Positions 25,001-35,060 of a stretch of DNA of 64,000 nucleotides are shown one piece after another. This DNA is from Pithys albifrons albifrons. Taxonomy: Eukaryota > Chordata > Aves > Passeriformes > Thamnophilidae. Numbering within the stretch: position 1 is the first letter of the stretch; the number at the start of each line of letters is the position of its first letter. The translations under genes were made by a program, and so were the position numbers. The stretch lies in the NCBI RefSeq assembly GCF_047495875.1, contig NC_092459.1, positions 89,942,560 through 90,006,559 of the forward strand, in the 5' to 3' direction. Under the pieces are notes generated by a model. It saw only the letters and a list, made by a program, of their open reading frames with translations, was not told the origin of the DNA and made no database searches.

Positions 25001-25874
25001 TACTTGCTTATGTGCACGTGATTTTCATGTTGTAAGTGCAAAGCAGCACTCTGATAAAAATCATATGATGTCATGAGAAGCAGCTGATTGTGTGATGTCA
25101 TGGTGCAGATGAACAGCAAGCCTAAAAATAGTGCACTGTTGATTTTTCTTTTTAGTATGTGATGAATCTGAGTATTCACCTTCCTATATAGAAATTTGTA
25201 TAGGAATAGAATTCTGTGTATAATTGATGTGGCTCAAATAAGTCTTTTCTCCCAAGGTACAAAAAAATTTAAAGACTCTTTCAGTCACTAACTACTATAC
25301 AACATGCTTCTGATCCCCTTGAGATAGTTTCATACCACAGAGTTCACTTTACTTATTACTCCATGAATCAAAGTCTTTTAAAGTGATTCATAAACCACAA
25401 GAAATAAGTTATTTTTCACAGATGGATCTGTATTTAAAAAACATACTGAAATCAGTATTTGAGACCTTAGAACTACCTTGGGAGGACTTCTTAATTAGAA
25501 ACTGTCATCTGGACACCGCACCTAGAAACCTTAAGAATAGTTTTTAACCTGAGTCTTATTTGTGTTTCTTGTTTCTTATAATAGATTTTGATAAACCTGA
25601 CTTCAAGAGAAGCATAGTCTGCTTGGAAGACCTAAGTGTTGGTGCTGTTCTGACTGGAAAAGTTGAAAATGCAACGCAATTTGGAGTTTTTGTTGATATT
25701 GGTGTAGGAAGAGCGGGTTTGATTCCAGCGCGAAACATAACTGAAGCAAAACTTTCTAAAGTGAAGAAGAGAAGAAGCCTGGGCCTAGGTCCTGGAGAAA
25801 GAGTTGAAGTTAAAGTCCTTAAGGTTGATATTCCTCGACTGAGGATAACGTTGGATCTTATTCGTGTTTTGTGA
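6898..25874 (+). CDS. SRBD1: SRBD1, C-terminal 303 codons across five exons (5' part outside window)
   Basis: SRBD1 is the animal homologue of the bacterial Tex / yeast Spt6-core family of RNA-binding proteins; its biochemical role in animals is poorly defined. Joining 6898-7004, 9901-10077, 11846-11998, 22920-23104 and 25585-25874 gives 912 bases, exactly 303 codons plus TGA, with matching phases (2, 2, 2, 1) and GT-AG ends at every junction. In window numbering the protein shows a helix-hairpin-helix region at residues 37-85, a poorly conserved lysine/serine linker at 96-127, the family block [13 protein letters not shown] at 129-141, and an S1 RNA-binding fold at about 226-300. The known vertebrate protein is near 1000 residues, so roughly the last 30 percent is here. 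There is no frameshift or premature stop. The YqgF-like nuclease-fold and N-terminal exons must lie upstream. Identity is based on recalled family sequence, not a search. Confidence 0.96.
7005..9900 (+). other. SRBD1: SRBD1 intron containing an antisense CR1
   Basis: This intron runs between the exons ending at 7004 and starting at 9901, with donor GTGAGT and acceptor TCTCTTAG. About 500 bases in its middle are a CR1 LINE in antisense orientation. The rest (7005-7790 and 8300-9900) is unique-looking AT-rich sequence with no supportable gene or RNA. Confidence 0.85.
7792..8297 (-). mobile_element. CR1 LINE, 5'-truncated 3' end (CR1-X-like)
   Basis: On the minus strand this reads as the 3' end of a chicken-repeat-1 non-LTR retrotransposon. 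The last part of the reverse-transcriptase ORF is recognisable as the peptide [20 protein letters not shown] followed by [20 protein letters not shown] at about 8270-8150. It continues, after frame damage, as [19 protein letters not shown] remains of the untranslated tail. On the + strand the block begins with the diagnostic GCTGAGCTGGAAGGGACCTC and TCCAACTCCTGGCCCTGCAC. Stops and frameshifts show it is dead, and like most avian CR1 copies it is truncated at its 5' end. It lies antisense to SRBD1. Confidence 0.93.
9901..10077 (+). CDS. SRBD1: SRBD1 coding exon, helix-hairpin-helix domain
   Basis: The acceptor is TTTTCTCTTAG and the donor CAG|GTAATA; phase is 2 at both ends (177 bases). It encodes residues 36-94. 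Two helix-hairpin-helix signatures are visible: [16 protein letters not shown] at 39-54, and [17 protein letters not shown] at 68-84, where the GLG turn binds the nucleic-acid backbone in this fold. The block GPFINREQL between them is typical of the Tex family. This is the most strongly family-diagnostic exon in the window. It ends with AG, so the next exon's first base decides between arginine and serine. Confidence 0.97.
10078..11845 (+). other. SRBD1: SRBD1 intron
   Basis: The intron carries donor GTAATA and acceptor CTGGCAG. It holds the alternative terminal exon candidate at 10160. The rest, including a GC-richer stretch at about 10640-11050, shows no recognisable repeat or gene. Open frames on both strands in 10640-11270 look like chance. 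Confidence 0.85.
10160..10310 (+). CDS. SRBD1: Candidate alternative terminal exon of SRBD1
   Basis: Only 82 bases after the previous exon lies a strong pyrimidine tract ending in TGTGTTCAG. Splicing there (first exon base 10160) keeps the SRBD1 frame: the split codon becomes AGG, followed by [16 protein letters not shown] and TAA at 10209-10211. An AATAAA overlaps the stop (10207-10212) with a GT-rich stretch behind it, and a second AATAAA is at 10291-10296. Use would yield a protein lacking the linker, the NPLD block and the S1 domain. The exon end given is nominal, a little beyond the second signal. The added peptide matches no family sequence I know, so this may be a chance combination; RNA evidence is needed to decide. 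Confidence 0.3.
11846..11998 (+). CDS. SRBD1: SRBD1 coding exon, variable linker and NPLD/HPESY block
   Basis: The acceptor is TTTGATTTCTGGCAG and the donor GAG|GTAAGT; phase is 2 at both ends (153 bases). The first base completes a serine codon (AG|T). Residues 96-127 form a basic, serine/lysine-rich linker (for example [10 protein letters not shown]) that varies between vertebrates. Residues 129-145, [17 protein letters not shown], match the conserved Tex block NPLD...VHPESY that precedes the last folded modules. The frame is also open upstream of the acceptor, but the phase-matched splice site and the family alignment place the exon start at 11846. Confidence 0.94.
12951..12992 (+). repeat. 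Pyrimidine (CT/T) simple repeat
   Basis: A CT-rich tract merges into a run of T ending at 12991. It is low-complexity sequence inside the large SRBD1 intron. Small open frames around it on both strands are translations of the tract. Confidence 0.85.
13925..14150 (+). repeat. G/T-rich low-complexity tract
   Basis: This is about 225 bases made almost only of T runs separated by G runs, ending with a G8-A-G4 cluster at 14128-14143. The lysine/proline/threonine-rich open frame on the opposite strand (108 codons) is a translation of the tract, not a gene. The G clusters could fold as quadruplexes in the nascent RNA. The tract might be an expanded microsatellite or an old T-rich tail; no retroelement body is attached. 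Confidence 0.85.
17330..17690. promoter_or_regulatory. Candidate conserved noncoding element in large SRBD1 intron
   Basis: This non-repetitive AT-rich block has dense, intact homeodomain-type motifs: TTAATGA at 17411, a near-palindrome around CCTAATTAAGG at 17453, and TCATTAA at 17485. AATTAGGGTCA at 17477-17487 fits an AT-flanked GGTCA nuclear-receptor half-site of the ROR kind. A regulatory role, perhaps on the neighbouring SIX2/SIX3 locus rather than on SRBD1, is inferred from motif density and repeat absence alone. Such motifs also arise by chance in AT-rich DNA. Confidence 0.25.
22920..23104 (+). CDS. SRBD1: SRBD1 coding exon preceding the S1 domain
   Basis: The acceptor is GAACTTCCCAG and the donor ACAG|GTAAAC; the exon enters in phase 2 and leaves in phase 1 (185 bases). 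It encodes residues 147-207: [20 protein letters not shown], then [20 protein letters not shown], then [21 protein letters not shown]. In Tex proteins the matching region is a small helical module followed by the DPR/PEF-type link into the S1 domain; here GYDIRT-D plays that part. A methionine inside the exon opens a longer apparent reading frame from 22882, which is not a real start. Confidence 0.95.
23105..25584 (+). other. SRBD1: Last SRBD1 intron
   Basis: The intron has donor GTAAAC and acceptor TTATAATAG (a weak pyrimidine tract). It carries an antisense endogenous-retrovirus repeat at about 23960-24690. The remainder shows no gene, RNA or other repeat that I can support. Confidence 0.85.
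23960..24690 (-). mobile_element. Endogenous retrovirus LTR-type repeat, antisense in last SRBD1 intron
   Basis: The block is GC-richer than its surroundings and matches from memory a common avian LTR-class repeat. On the + strand it contains TTGCCACACAAACCTAATAC near its right end, the segment around ATTATCCCAGAGGC, and a run of degenerate units of about 40-51 bases with the core CTGCTCCAGCATGG. Cores fall near 24008, 24055, 24103, 24151, 24203, 24250 and 24290. Minus-strand translation gives peptides such as [20 protein letters not shown]. All frames are broken or short, and no gag, pol or env domain is seen. Whether this is LTR or internal leader sequence of an ERVL-like family I cannot settle. 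Confidence 0.75.
25585..25874 (+). CDS. SRBD1: SRBD1 last coding exon, S1 RNA-binding domain and stop
   Basis: The acceptor is TTTCTTATAATAG. The first two bases complete an aspartate codon, then [19 protein letters not shown] continues into the S1 fold: [34 protein letters not shown], and the closing strands [20 protein letters not shown]. The aromatic/glycine core FGVFVDIG is the usual S1 nucleic-acid-binding strand pair. The protein ends RVL followed by TGA at 25872-25874. S1 domains bind single-stranded RNA; in Tex relatives this C-terminal domain is the main RNA contact. The untranslated region that follows has no canonical AATAAA until 26389. Confidence 0.97.
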
Positions 25875-26199
25875 GAGGGTTTTCAGTGATTGAGCGTTCA
25901 TTTTGAAGGTTAAGTAGTGTTAGCAAGGTTCTAGAGACTGAGATGTTTCATGAGTGTTGAAAATGAACACATTTTGAAACCTTCAGCCTTGCTTTTTTAA
26001 ATTTTTTTTTTAATTTAACAGTTTTTTCACATTTCTTGAATCCTTTCTGTTAATTGGTGGAACAGTTTTTTTTATTACCTCCAAGCAACCTTGGAGGTTG
26101 TTTTGTCTGTAGAACAAAGGAAATTCCAGTGTGTTGGGATTTTATATGCTCTTAGATCTAAAGTGTGAGTTGTGTGTTGAACTTGTTTCTGTGCTTAGC
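25875..26199 (+). other. SRBD1: SRBD1 3' untranslated region (probable)
   Basis: This sequence directly follows the stop codon, is AT-rich with a long T tract (25993-26015), and has no AATAAA or ATTAAA. Transcription must therefore run on, either to the signal at 26389 inside the LTR-like block or to those at 26880 and 27097. Confidence 0.6.
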
Positions 26200-26475
26200 G
26201 TGTTGTAGCTTCAAGGACTAATTAATGAGGTCAGCAGCTCCTGCCACCCTCTCAACAGATGTGTGTAATCGGCCAATTAGAGCGGGCATTGTCATGTAAA
26301 CAGCATTGTTAACCAATTATCAGTGCCAAGGTGGCAGAGCTGCGGAGGGATTCAGCTTTTGAAGTGTATAAGAGTTTGTGAGCGGATGAATAAAGTTGCC
26401 TGTTGCTGCTAACTTCTGTGAAGTCGTCTCTGCAGCTCACAAACCCGCCTCCCTCCGTTACCAGTGGACTGTCAG
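26200..26475 (+). mobile_element. Probable solo LTR with promoter and poly(A) signal
   Basis: This GC-rich block stands out from its AT-rich flanks and has LTR layout. Two CCAAT boxes (26273 and 26313) come first, then TATAAG at 26367-26372, AATAAA at 26389-26394, and a T/G-rich stretch. The left edge may be TGTTGTAG at 26201 and the right edge lies near 26441 or 26474 (CA ends). The very short TATA-to-AATAAA distance resembles avian alpharetrovirus/ERVK LTRs, where R is about 20 bases. No internal retroviral region adjoins it and I could not find a clear target-site duplication, so edges and class are tentative. It could also be ordinary 3' UTR. Confidence 0.5.
26389..26394 (+). terminator. 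First canonical poly(A) signal after SRBD1 stop (AATAAA)
   Basis: This AATAAA lies 515 bases past the SRBD1 stop and is followed by a G/T-rich element (GTTGCCTGTTGCTG), the usual arrangement for cleavage. It sits inside the LTR-like block. Confidence 0.55.
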
Positions 26476-26879
26476 ACAGATGTCTTATCAGTTGTCTGTG
26501 CAAGTTTTGCTGTTTTAATCTTTGGTCAGTACTGCACAAGCAGACGCATCTACAGTTCCCTTTCCAAAACCAGCCATTCAGTTTGGCTGTTTTGTGTTTG
26601 AGAGTCTAAAAGGAGACACCCAGGAAAAACGTGATCTTTTGAAGTTAGTCAGGACATCGTTTCAAAAGTAGACTGAAAAAAGAGCATCTGCTAATACTAC
26701 TGATGGTTCAGAAAAATACAGCTTTAATTTATTTGGCCAACATTGTTAATAGGTCTGTTTACCTGTATTATTTTTACTTGTTCAATTATCATTGGTTAAT
26801 GCAGTGGGATGTACCTTGCAGTTTAAGGAACTTTGCTCAAAGGTGTCAAAGACATTTATGTTGTTCTATACTTGTGCAA

Positions 26880-26885
26880 AATAAA
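26880..26885 (+). terminator. Second candidate poly(A) signal (AATAAA)
   Basis: This AATAAA lies about 1.0 kb past the SRBD1 stop in unique-looking sequence, followed by a T-rich stretch (TTCTGTCC and TTTTCTTAGTGT). It would be the natural distal end if the LTR signal is skipped. Confidence 0.45.
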
Positions 26886-27096
26886 AGCATTTCTGTCCAA
26901 CTTTTCTTAGTGTACTGGTTCCATGAGAGATTTAACAGTCCTAGTTAGGTTTCTTTCCTACATGTTATCAGTCAGTAGCACTTCAGCTTGGGGATGCAGC
27001 TTGTGAGGATGCATTTGCCTGACCTTCTGAACATTATGCACTTTCCTGAGCTTTAATACCAGACTACAGCCCAGGGCCTGATGTTGTTCCTGTTTT

Positions 27097-27102
27097 AATA
27101 AA
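27097..27102 (+). terminator. Third candidate poly(A) signal (AATAAA)
   Basis: This AATAAA lies about 1.2 kb past the SRBD1 stop, with a good G/T-rich downstream element (TAGTTGTAGTCTGTCTTG). It is probably the strongest distal SRBD1 cleavage signal by context. Confidence 0.45.
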
Positions 27103-27679
27103 ATAGTTGTAGTCTGTCTTGAAGTCCTTCAACTTGACATTATTTTTTTTCATCTTTGTTACAATATATTTTTCTACCTGTTCTGAGTGGAGAATAATTT
27201 TTCAATATTTGTCTTAACAGGCAGTGCTTGTGAAGGTGTGATTCTCCATAAAAAACATTTTGCTGTTGTAGATGCTTGGAAAACTTTTCTAGAATTCTGG
27301 TTTAATGAGAATGCTTACTGTTTCCTGCTAGGAGTGCCTAGCACATCAGGTTTGTTTCTTTTAACTAGAAACATTTTGGGTTTGTGGTGTTTCAAAAGGT
27401 TTATCACTTAAGTCAAATTTGCAAAGTTTGCAAAATTTTTGTGGTGTCCAGGCATAGTGGCAGAATAGCCTCCAACAACAGCAGATATATGTGGCCTTTG
27501 CAGGGATTTTTTGGTGCATCAGTTGTTTTTCTTTGCAGTCATCAAACTTGCCTGTAAGTTGGTAGAAACCCTAGTCTACAGCAGATGAGCACAAATAACA
27601 CCTCTAGCGGGTGTCAAACACCTTTGATGGCAAGGTTCATAACTATAGATGTCCAAATAGCTGTGTTGTTTTTTGGGAT

Positions 27680-28130
27680 TTGTTCTCCAATTTAGTACTG
27701 CCACTAGAACCACATGCTGTTCCTCTGTCTCCCCTGCCCTGTGATGTGCTGGAGAGGGAACTGGAGGCACAAAAGGCAAAGATTGCTGGTGGAGAGAAGA
27801 TTTACTGGAAACAGCAATGAGGTAAGAAAACAAATAGTAACAGCAACAATGCTAATGATAAAGGGTATAAGAGAAATGATTCACACTTAACACCCTGCCT
27901 TTCCCCCCAGCACCAACAACAGACAGGTCTGGCTGGCTCTCTCTACCATGTTTACTTGACCTGACGAAACAGATTCTTCTTGGAAGATACTCCCTTCCCC
28001 CACCCCTGACAATGATATGAAGTGGTGTAGAATAACCTCTGTATCCTACCTGTGCTCCCTCCTGGTTACTGCAAAAATTAACCCTGTCCTGGCTGGAAGC
28101 AGGACAAGCTCTTAGCACAGGGTCTGTGTA
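27680..28130 (-). mobile_element. ERVL-type LTR
   Basis: Read on the minus strand, the start contains AGCCAGGACAGGGTTAATTT followed by CAGTAACCAGGAGGGAGCAC. This is the start of the common avian ERVL LTR, which opens with a GGCTGG-AGAGTTAAT box. A TTATCATTAGCATTGTTGCT stretch, a degenerate TTCCAGTAAATCTTCTC poly(A) region and a tail follow in the expected order. Edges are approximate and the copy is diverged, so it is probably old. No internal coding region adjoins, so it is best taken as a solo LTR. Confidence 0.7.
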
Positions 28131-28439
28131 TTAGTTAGGAAAAAGTTGGCATGATTTAATCTCCCAACTCTGTGCTTTAATTTTCAAAATTAAGACCCAG
28201 CTGTAGACAATGTATTTTGGAGATAAGGGAATCATTTACCAGATTGAAAAAAGGAGACAGATCTTACTAGCTTCACTGCATTTGTCTACTGAAGAAAAGG
28301 CAACCCTTTTCTATTATGAAAAATCAGCACAGCTTGGGATCATGTTTTGCAGGCCTTCCGAAATTTTCCTGCAACACTTCTGCAAAGCTGATTTTGTTGG
28401 TATGAAATTAGAAACTGGGATACCATGTTACTGTTAATG

Positions 28440-28790
28440 CCTTGAGAGACCCCAGAAAGCAGGACTCCAAGCCAAGTTAGTGTGGGATAAGAGAAAAAGT
28501 GGAAGTCCTTTAATGTCAGGCCTAGGGCCTACAGGGATACATATGGATGAGCACCTTGAATGCTGATTTTCCATGGTTTTTATAATATTGTCCACCTAAT
28601 CCCCTATTCACACATCTCGGTCCAGCCCCGTCCCACCCCCGGCACACCCTGTCAGGAATTGAGTGAGACCCTCTTTTCATCATCTTTGTCTTCCTCAGTA
28701 CATGTTGGGCCCTTGGAGGTTTTCCAATGTTCTGGCTTCGAGGTTGCTCTGCCACTGTTTGTCTTGTAGCACAGGCCTTAAAATATTATT
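28440..28790 (-). mobile_element. LTR, copy A of a two-copy family in this window
   Basis: This block shares an ordered series of motifs with 57850-58215: GACTCCAAGCCAAGTT, a GGATAAGA-type block, CTTTAATG, AGGGATACAT, and TTTTTATAATAT, in the same orientation. Read on the minus strand this is an LTR order: a TATA box (28579-28586), then ATTAAA (complement of 28509-28514) as poly(A) signal, then a U5-like end. The two copies are clearly diverged. No internal region is seen, so each looks like a solo LTR. Confidence 0.65.
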
Positions 28791-28799
28791 CAGCCTTCC

Positions 28800-31700
28800 A
28801 CCTTGAAAAGAAGTCTAGATAACAAAAGAATTTAAGCATTGATATGGAATAGAGGTTGGCATGTATAAATATTGAACTTAATCCTAACACATTGAAGTCT
28901 GCATTTTCGCTACAATTACAATTACTTATAAAATCTATAAAAATTAGAAAATCAGAAAAAATTGAAAACTCTCTGGGGCATCACTGTCTTCGAAAACACA
29001 GATGCAAAGCAAAGAAACTGATTTTTTTTTTCTTCTGCAGGTGATGCATTCACTTTCAGTGGTATCTCCATCAGTAGAATTATCTAAGTTCTGCTGAGCT
29101 TTATGTATGATCTCTGCAGTATCTAAGCACTTAGCAAATGAACTGCATTTGCTTGACCTTCTCAAGAAGGAGATAAACTTTATCTCCAGAAGCTCAATTC
29201 AATGTATAACATGAAGAGTATTTTCTCTTTTTGTACTATTTTTTTTGTTACTGCAATTCATTTTTTTTAATCCTTAGTATCATGAGGATTGTAGCATCTT
29301 CTACATTTTCATGTATATCTCTTGGATGATCATAAACTTCTGTAAATGCAAGACATCTCCTTGAGAGTGTTTTTCTCACTGTTAACTCACAGGAGGCATA
29401 CTCATATGTAGTTTGGTTTCTCCTTAGTGGAACTCAGAAGCGTATACTGTGTCATCACTGAGACTGTAGGAAAATATCATCTCCATTTCTTTGAATTTGT
29501 TTAATCCCAGCAAAATGGGAAGTATGTGACTTCATGTCACATGTCTTAAATGTCTGCAGCTCTGCAAATGTAATCTCATTATTTGTTAGTTAGTGCAGTG
29601 CCTTAACTGCATTCCATAAAAAATATTTTTCCATTGCAATTTCTACTTTTCTTTGCCAGAATAAGCAGTTAGAACAGCCTAAAGAGAGTCTTAACAAGGA
29701 TGAAAATGTGTAAATGTGACCTTCTTAGTTTTTGTCAGATCTTGAGAGATTGAAAAACTATTTCTTCCTCATCAATCTTCCTCTTGAATTCTTGTGGTGT
29801 TCAGATTTCTGACATCAAAGCATGAAACTGTTTTCTCTAATTCATCTCCTCCTTTAGTTTCTGAACCAAAAATTAATTTTTTTTCTCAGGCTGGATATTT
29901 TTTCTGATTTGAGATGCAGTGCAATCTTTGGAACAAATTCTGTACTGCTTAATGGGGATGCCTTCAAAATTTAAAACAAACAAACAAAACACTGCTTCAT
30001 CCTGAACTTACTTCATTGCTTCAAAGTAGTTTATCAGGAGAAGAATTATATACAAGTCTGTCTCATTAAAAAAATCTACGTTTGCGTTAAGCTGTAGATT
30101 CCAAGGCATCTACACATAGTTCTACCTCTCCCCAGAGAGAAAATCCAGCCCACTGATCTTGGATGACAACCTGCTTTTTCAGTCTCACCCTCACTCAAAT
30201 AGTCTAGTGTTTTGCAATCACCTTCCTCTGATACGCAGACCCATAAGAGCATCTTAAGATTTCCTGTGCTTCAGATATTATACAAAGGAGAAGAATTCTC
30301 CTGCTAAGCAAGATGGCACTTGTATGCCTGGCTGTGGTAATGCAAATCAGGAGTTTAAAAGAAGCCATTTGTTTTGGTTTTATTCCTGCCTCAGGCAGTT
30401 TTAGACAGCATATATCAATTTTCCAGAAAGTTGTCAACCTCAGGAATGATTTACTATGCTGTTAAACATAATAAAATCAATAGGAAAACAAATAGAATTT
30501 CCATGAGGAGCAGACGGTTGGAGAAGTTTGTCCATATGGCATATAGACATGCTGGAATTTGGGGCTTTGTGGGGTACTTACATTAGAAAAACTGCATACC
30601 AAGTGAAAGTAATGCATAATTCAGGAGAACAAATAATCTAACAGCTTTGTGGTAGCACGTCTCGAACTTGGTGTCTGTATTTATTTAACAGCAAATACAC
30701 TTAGAAACTCGGTGCCTGGAAGCTAGAAACCAAATATGAATCATATTTGCTTAATTTCAGAGCTTTGTATAAGGATCCTTACCCACTGTAAAGTGAGTGC
30801 AGAGTGACTTCCTGGTTCAGTCTGAATAGCACATTGCTTTTCTAACCTTCCTGAGGGTAATTTATGTGGCTACTTAGCTTTGTTCAAGGACATCTAACTT
30901 CAAGATTATCAATTCTTTAACATGGTGGATGGAACCTCTTGGTTTTGCCAGTCAGTGTTACTCTGTCACTCCCTTTTGTTCAAGGTTTCCTAAAGAGCTG
31001 TGAGGGAACTGGTGTGTCGTCAGGGCTACGTAAAATCTGGACGTCAGTAATTCCACTCCTCCCCATTAGAGACCACTTAAAGGTTTGAGAGCATCTCAGT
31101 TTACTGAGCCTAAGCCTTCCTTACCCTTCTCATGGGCATTTAGAAGCTGTGACTGTTTAGAAGTGTTTCATTTTGAGAAATCCTTGTGAATCTATGCTCT
31201 ATAAAACTTCACTAGTAAATGATATGTCTGTGTTTCTTACAGCAAACCTCAGTGACTAGTTTTTAGAGAATTTTGCTTGCATGTTTCCAGATGAGCCCCC
31301 AAATGGTCTGTCCAGTGGATGTTGCAACTGTATGCTGGCTACAGGTACGTCCTGCAAGGGGGCTGTTGGAGCGCGCCGCTTATTCACAAGTGTTTCTAGG
31401 ACCTGACCATCTCATCCATGCTGGAACTTCGGTTGCCTATTTTTTCAGGTGGATATAATCACTCATAACATGTCAACCTGTTCTCAAAAAACATCTTTGC
31501 AACTGATAACAATTTGTGGAGACCTAGATTGAATAGCATGTCATAAGACGTGTTTGTATTGCACCACAAACTTTACTGCTGCTTCTGCAACTTGGAAATA
31601 ACAGTCAAAATTCTTCAGTCTGGGGTGCACCAGTGCAGGAGTATTGTCTCTGTGAGCTTGCACAATAAGGATTGCTTCTCTTAATCTGGTCTGTTGGATT

Positions 31701-34700
31701 TCATGCTGTTCCTGTAACTGTTAGGTCTCCTGTGGGCATGTTCTAGCACCATCAAGAATCCTAAGAGATTCTCCTCTATATGAAAGTGAGAGAGGAGTGA
31801 TGGCCATGCCCAGAGCAGGATGAGTCATCCTGTTGAAAACTTTAATCAAAAGCTCAAGGTAAAGCACTCAAATCCCATCTCACCTGCTCTCTGTCCTTGA
31901 CTAGGAGATAGCAAGCTTTTGAAATTGGCTGCCTTGCCTCTTGTTTCACTAGTTAGAGCTTTTACCTTATTCAGTTCGAGAACTGAAGATGACTAAGGTG
32001 TGTTCAACACAGCAGTCTGATTATTTATTATTGTTTGATTGTTTTGTTTCCCTCTCTTGTACTTCTCCAGAAGAAACAAGAAGAGAATGTTTAGTAAACT
32101 GAGGATCCCCATGGCTTCTTTAGCTTTATTAAGTCTGGCTGATTTCAGGCGTTTAATTGTGGAGTTGTTGTTTGTCTTGAGAAAGTAATCAGGACACCAT
32201 CACCTCAGAAGAGTTATCAAAGTGCTATTTTCTTCTAATCTTACAGATCCATTTATCCTACTACACTTTTACATTATTAAATGAAAAGTGTTTTCACTAT
32301 GCAATCAGCTAAACTGTAAGTTTGCATTTTCATATCTCATCAACAATCATGTTTCTAGTAAAGACTATGTCTGTCTTTGTGGTCAAGCAGTGAATTTTTG
32401 TGCATGTAACTCATGATGAGGTATGTGGAAATAATGTCATGAGAGGAACTGTTTTGCTTGAGGGTCATTTACAAAGACCGAATAGCAAAGTGAAATCTTA
32501 GGAAAGTATTTTCACCTCAGAATTAAATGCATGGAATAGCTTGGCAGAGAGTGGAAACTGCTACATACCAGAGGCTGTATATTGGCACTGAGGTTGCTTT
32601 TTGTGTGATGAGGAGAGGGAGGGGCAGGAAAGGGGAAATGGAAGGAAATGGAGAGATTTGGGGAAGAACATCCTGGAGCTGTAAATGGTCTTATGGGAAT
32701 GAAGTTTACATGATGAAAGGCAAATGGTAATAATGTAATGGTAATGTGGTAGACATGGAATCTGGGCCTGGTTGTCTCTTGCTTCCTGTACCTCCCATGA
32801 AGATAAAAATGTATAACTATTTGTTATAGCTGACGGAAATTGTGTATTTCATATCAGTGTATATTGCTACTAAAATGTAATATGGTACTAACTGGCTTCA
32901 AGTGAGATGAACACAAAGTATGTGCTCGCAATTGATTTGCTTCTCTTTTGACATTATTGATGTTTCTAACTACTGTATTAGGAGTAGATCACTCCTTGCT
33001 CATTATGACTTCTGGCTGAGAGACTGCAGCTGATGTGTATCATGTCAACACATGATGGGGGGGAACCAATATAATTTTCACTCATTTATACCTGGTGGGA
33101 AGAGTTCTTGAAGGACTAGTTTGTCATAGTTTTATCTGATCCCTTGAAATTACTCTGTGGTCATCTTTAGAGCATAGGGGGAGATGCAGAGCCAATCAAA
33201 AGCTGAAAACAGCAGAAAATCCAGCTATTTGTATACTGGGTAGAATTTTTTTTCTAAGAGAGCACAGCATCAGTGATTTAAGATCTGCACTGGTGTTTTA
33301 ACTTTTTACGTAAGCACATGCTTAATAGTCTCTATAGAAATTAAATCTTTGCTTACCTGAAAGAACATCTTTCCTGCTGTGCTGTGTGGCTGAGACAGTT
33401 ATTTGCTTTTAAATTTGAGCCTGTTCTCAGGGTGTTCTCTTGTGGGCTGCCTAGTTTAGAACTGCTTCACAGTAGCTCAGACATGTTGATCTTCAGTATG
33501 TGTTTTCTGGAACACACAATAACAGATAATGTGAGAGCTGAAAGAAGAATCATCCAATGTTGGCTGTTGATGCAGCCTTAAGTTTCTTTGTGTGGTGATA
33601 TGTGGGCACTTCATGGAAATGAAGGGCAGGTGGTAAAGCTTTTGAATGAATTTGAAATTTTATGTCATTCATAAAGCTTATAAAATTAATTTGGTGTCAT
33701 TCAAAATGATACGAAAGAAAAATGTCTGCCTTGGCAGTAGGAAATCCGTAACAGTCTCTGTCACAGTCTGTTTCCCATGATTCAGAGTATTAAGCTTCTC
33801 ACTTGGATCAAGTTGCAGTAGTGTGTTTCTTGGGGGACCAGTGTCACTTTGTATGCCTTCCATTGCTTGCAGACTTGGCTGGACTGGTGACAATCTGGCC
33901 CTTTTTAGACACCAGCAAAACAACAATAAAAAAATTCCCACTTATGAGAGTGGAGCTTCAGCTCATCTCCAAAACCAAGGTTGCCCACAGTTAAAACAAT
34001 CTGAAGCATTTGTGCTCCTTTTCCAATTAGGAGAGGAGTAGCTTCCTCAAGCCTTCTCTCTTGTCTTTGTTGAACAGAATATCTCTGGTTTATCATTATT
34101 TCTCTGTACCAATCTTTTTTTTTCTTTCCTTTTTTTTTTTTTTCCTTCCCCCAATCCCCTTTAATCTGCAATCAGTTATTGACTTCTAGGAGAACTAGAA
34201 CACCACAGAGCTTTATTTTCAAATGAAAGTACATTGTTATTATTTCAGCATATATTCTGTGTTCCTTTAAATGTAACTTATATCTACGTTTGTTGTGAGA
34301 AATACTAGAACACTTTCCTTATAATCAGGATGACAGTTACATTATTAACTGATTTGATGCTTATGGGATCACAACCATATGGGAAGGCGTAGAGCTCTAC
34401 AGACTGTTTATTCAGGGAGAAATTCTTGATGTTGTATGATCTTTTAATAAGGAAAAAGGTGCTAAAGGTTCAGGGTTTAAACTGAAAAATCAGACATGTG
34501 AAAGTTGGGAAGAGTTGATAGTGTGCTTTGAAATGCCTTTCCTCTGCATGAAGCAGGGCATGGGTTCCACAGGAGAAATGTTATGTGATTACCTCATCTG
34601 AAGCAAGGCAATGGTGGTGTGCCATCCATAGTATAAGAAGCCAAGGATAATTATATTTTCTCTAGGCCCTTTGCAGCCTGAAGGAAGGTCTTCTTTCAGA

Positions 34701-35060
34701 GATGGTATGATGTTGTTTGCTCGCTTGTTCTTTAAACTAGAGACTAAAAACTGGATAGAAGAGAAGAAGGTAGGACTGAGTCAAGTTCCAGCAGGTTGAA
34801 CCTCATTCCATCACAGGCATATAATTTACAGGATCCTTTTCATGAGCTCCTTGAGTCCCTTTTTAAAACCCATTTGACAATGTTGCCCAACAGCAGCTAA
34901 TTATTGTATTCTGTGTATAAAAAAAGAAATAAATGGGGGAGACCCCAAACCAAAAGTAGACCTACTGTTAGTGAACTGGGATTACAACTGGACCCAAACA
35001 GGAGAGTGACTGGAATTTACATGAAGGTGATGAGTCTCAGTACAGGTGTTCCTGTGTTTT
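28800..35060. other. Intergenic, no supportable gene
   Basis: This is AT-rich sequence without recognisable exons, RNA genes or interspersed repeats. Minor items are a CAAA microsatellite at about 29976-29990, a G7 run at 33057-33063 and a pyrimidine tract at 34113-34155. All open frames are under 90 codons and look like chance. Confidence 0.6.
34113..34155 (+). repeat. Pyrimidine-rich simple repeat
   Basis: A T-rich tract with scattered C gives a lysine-rich spurious open frame on the minus strand. Confidence 0.8.
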
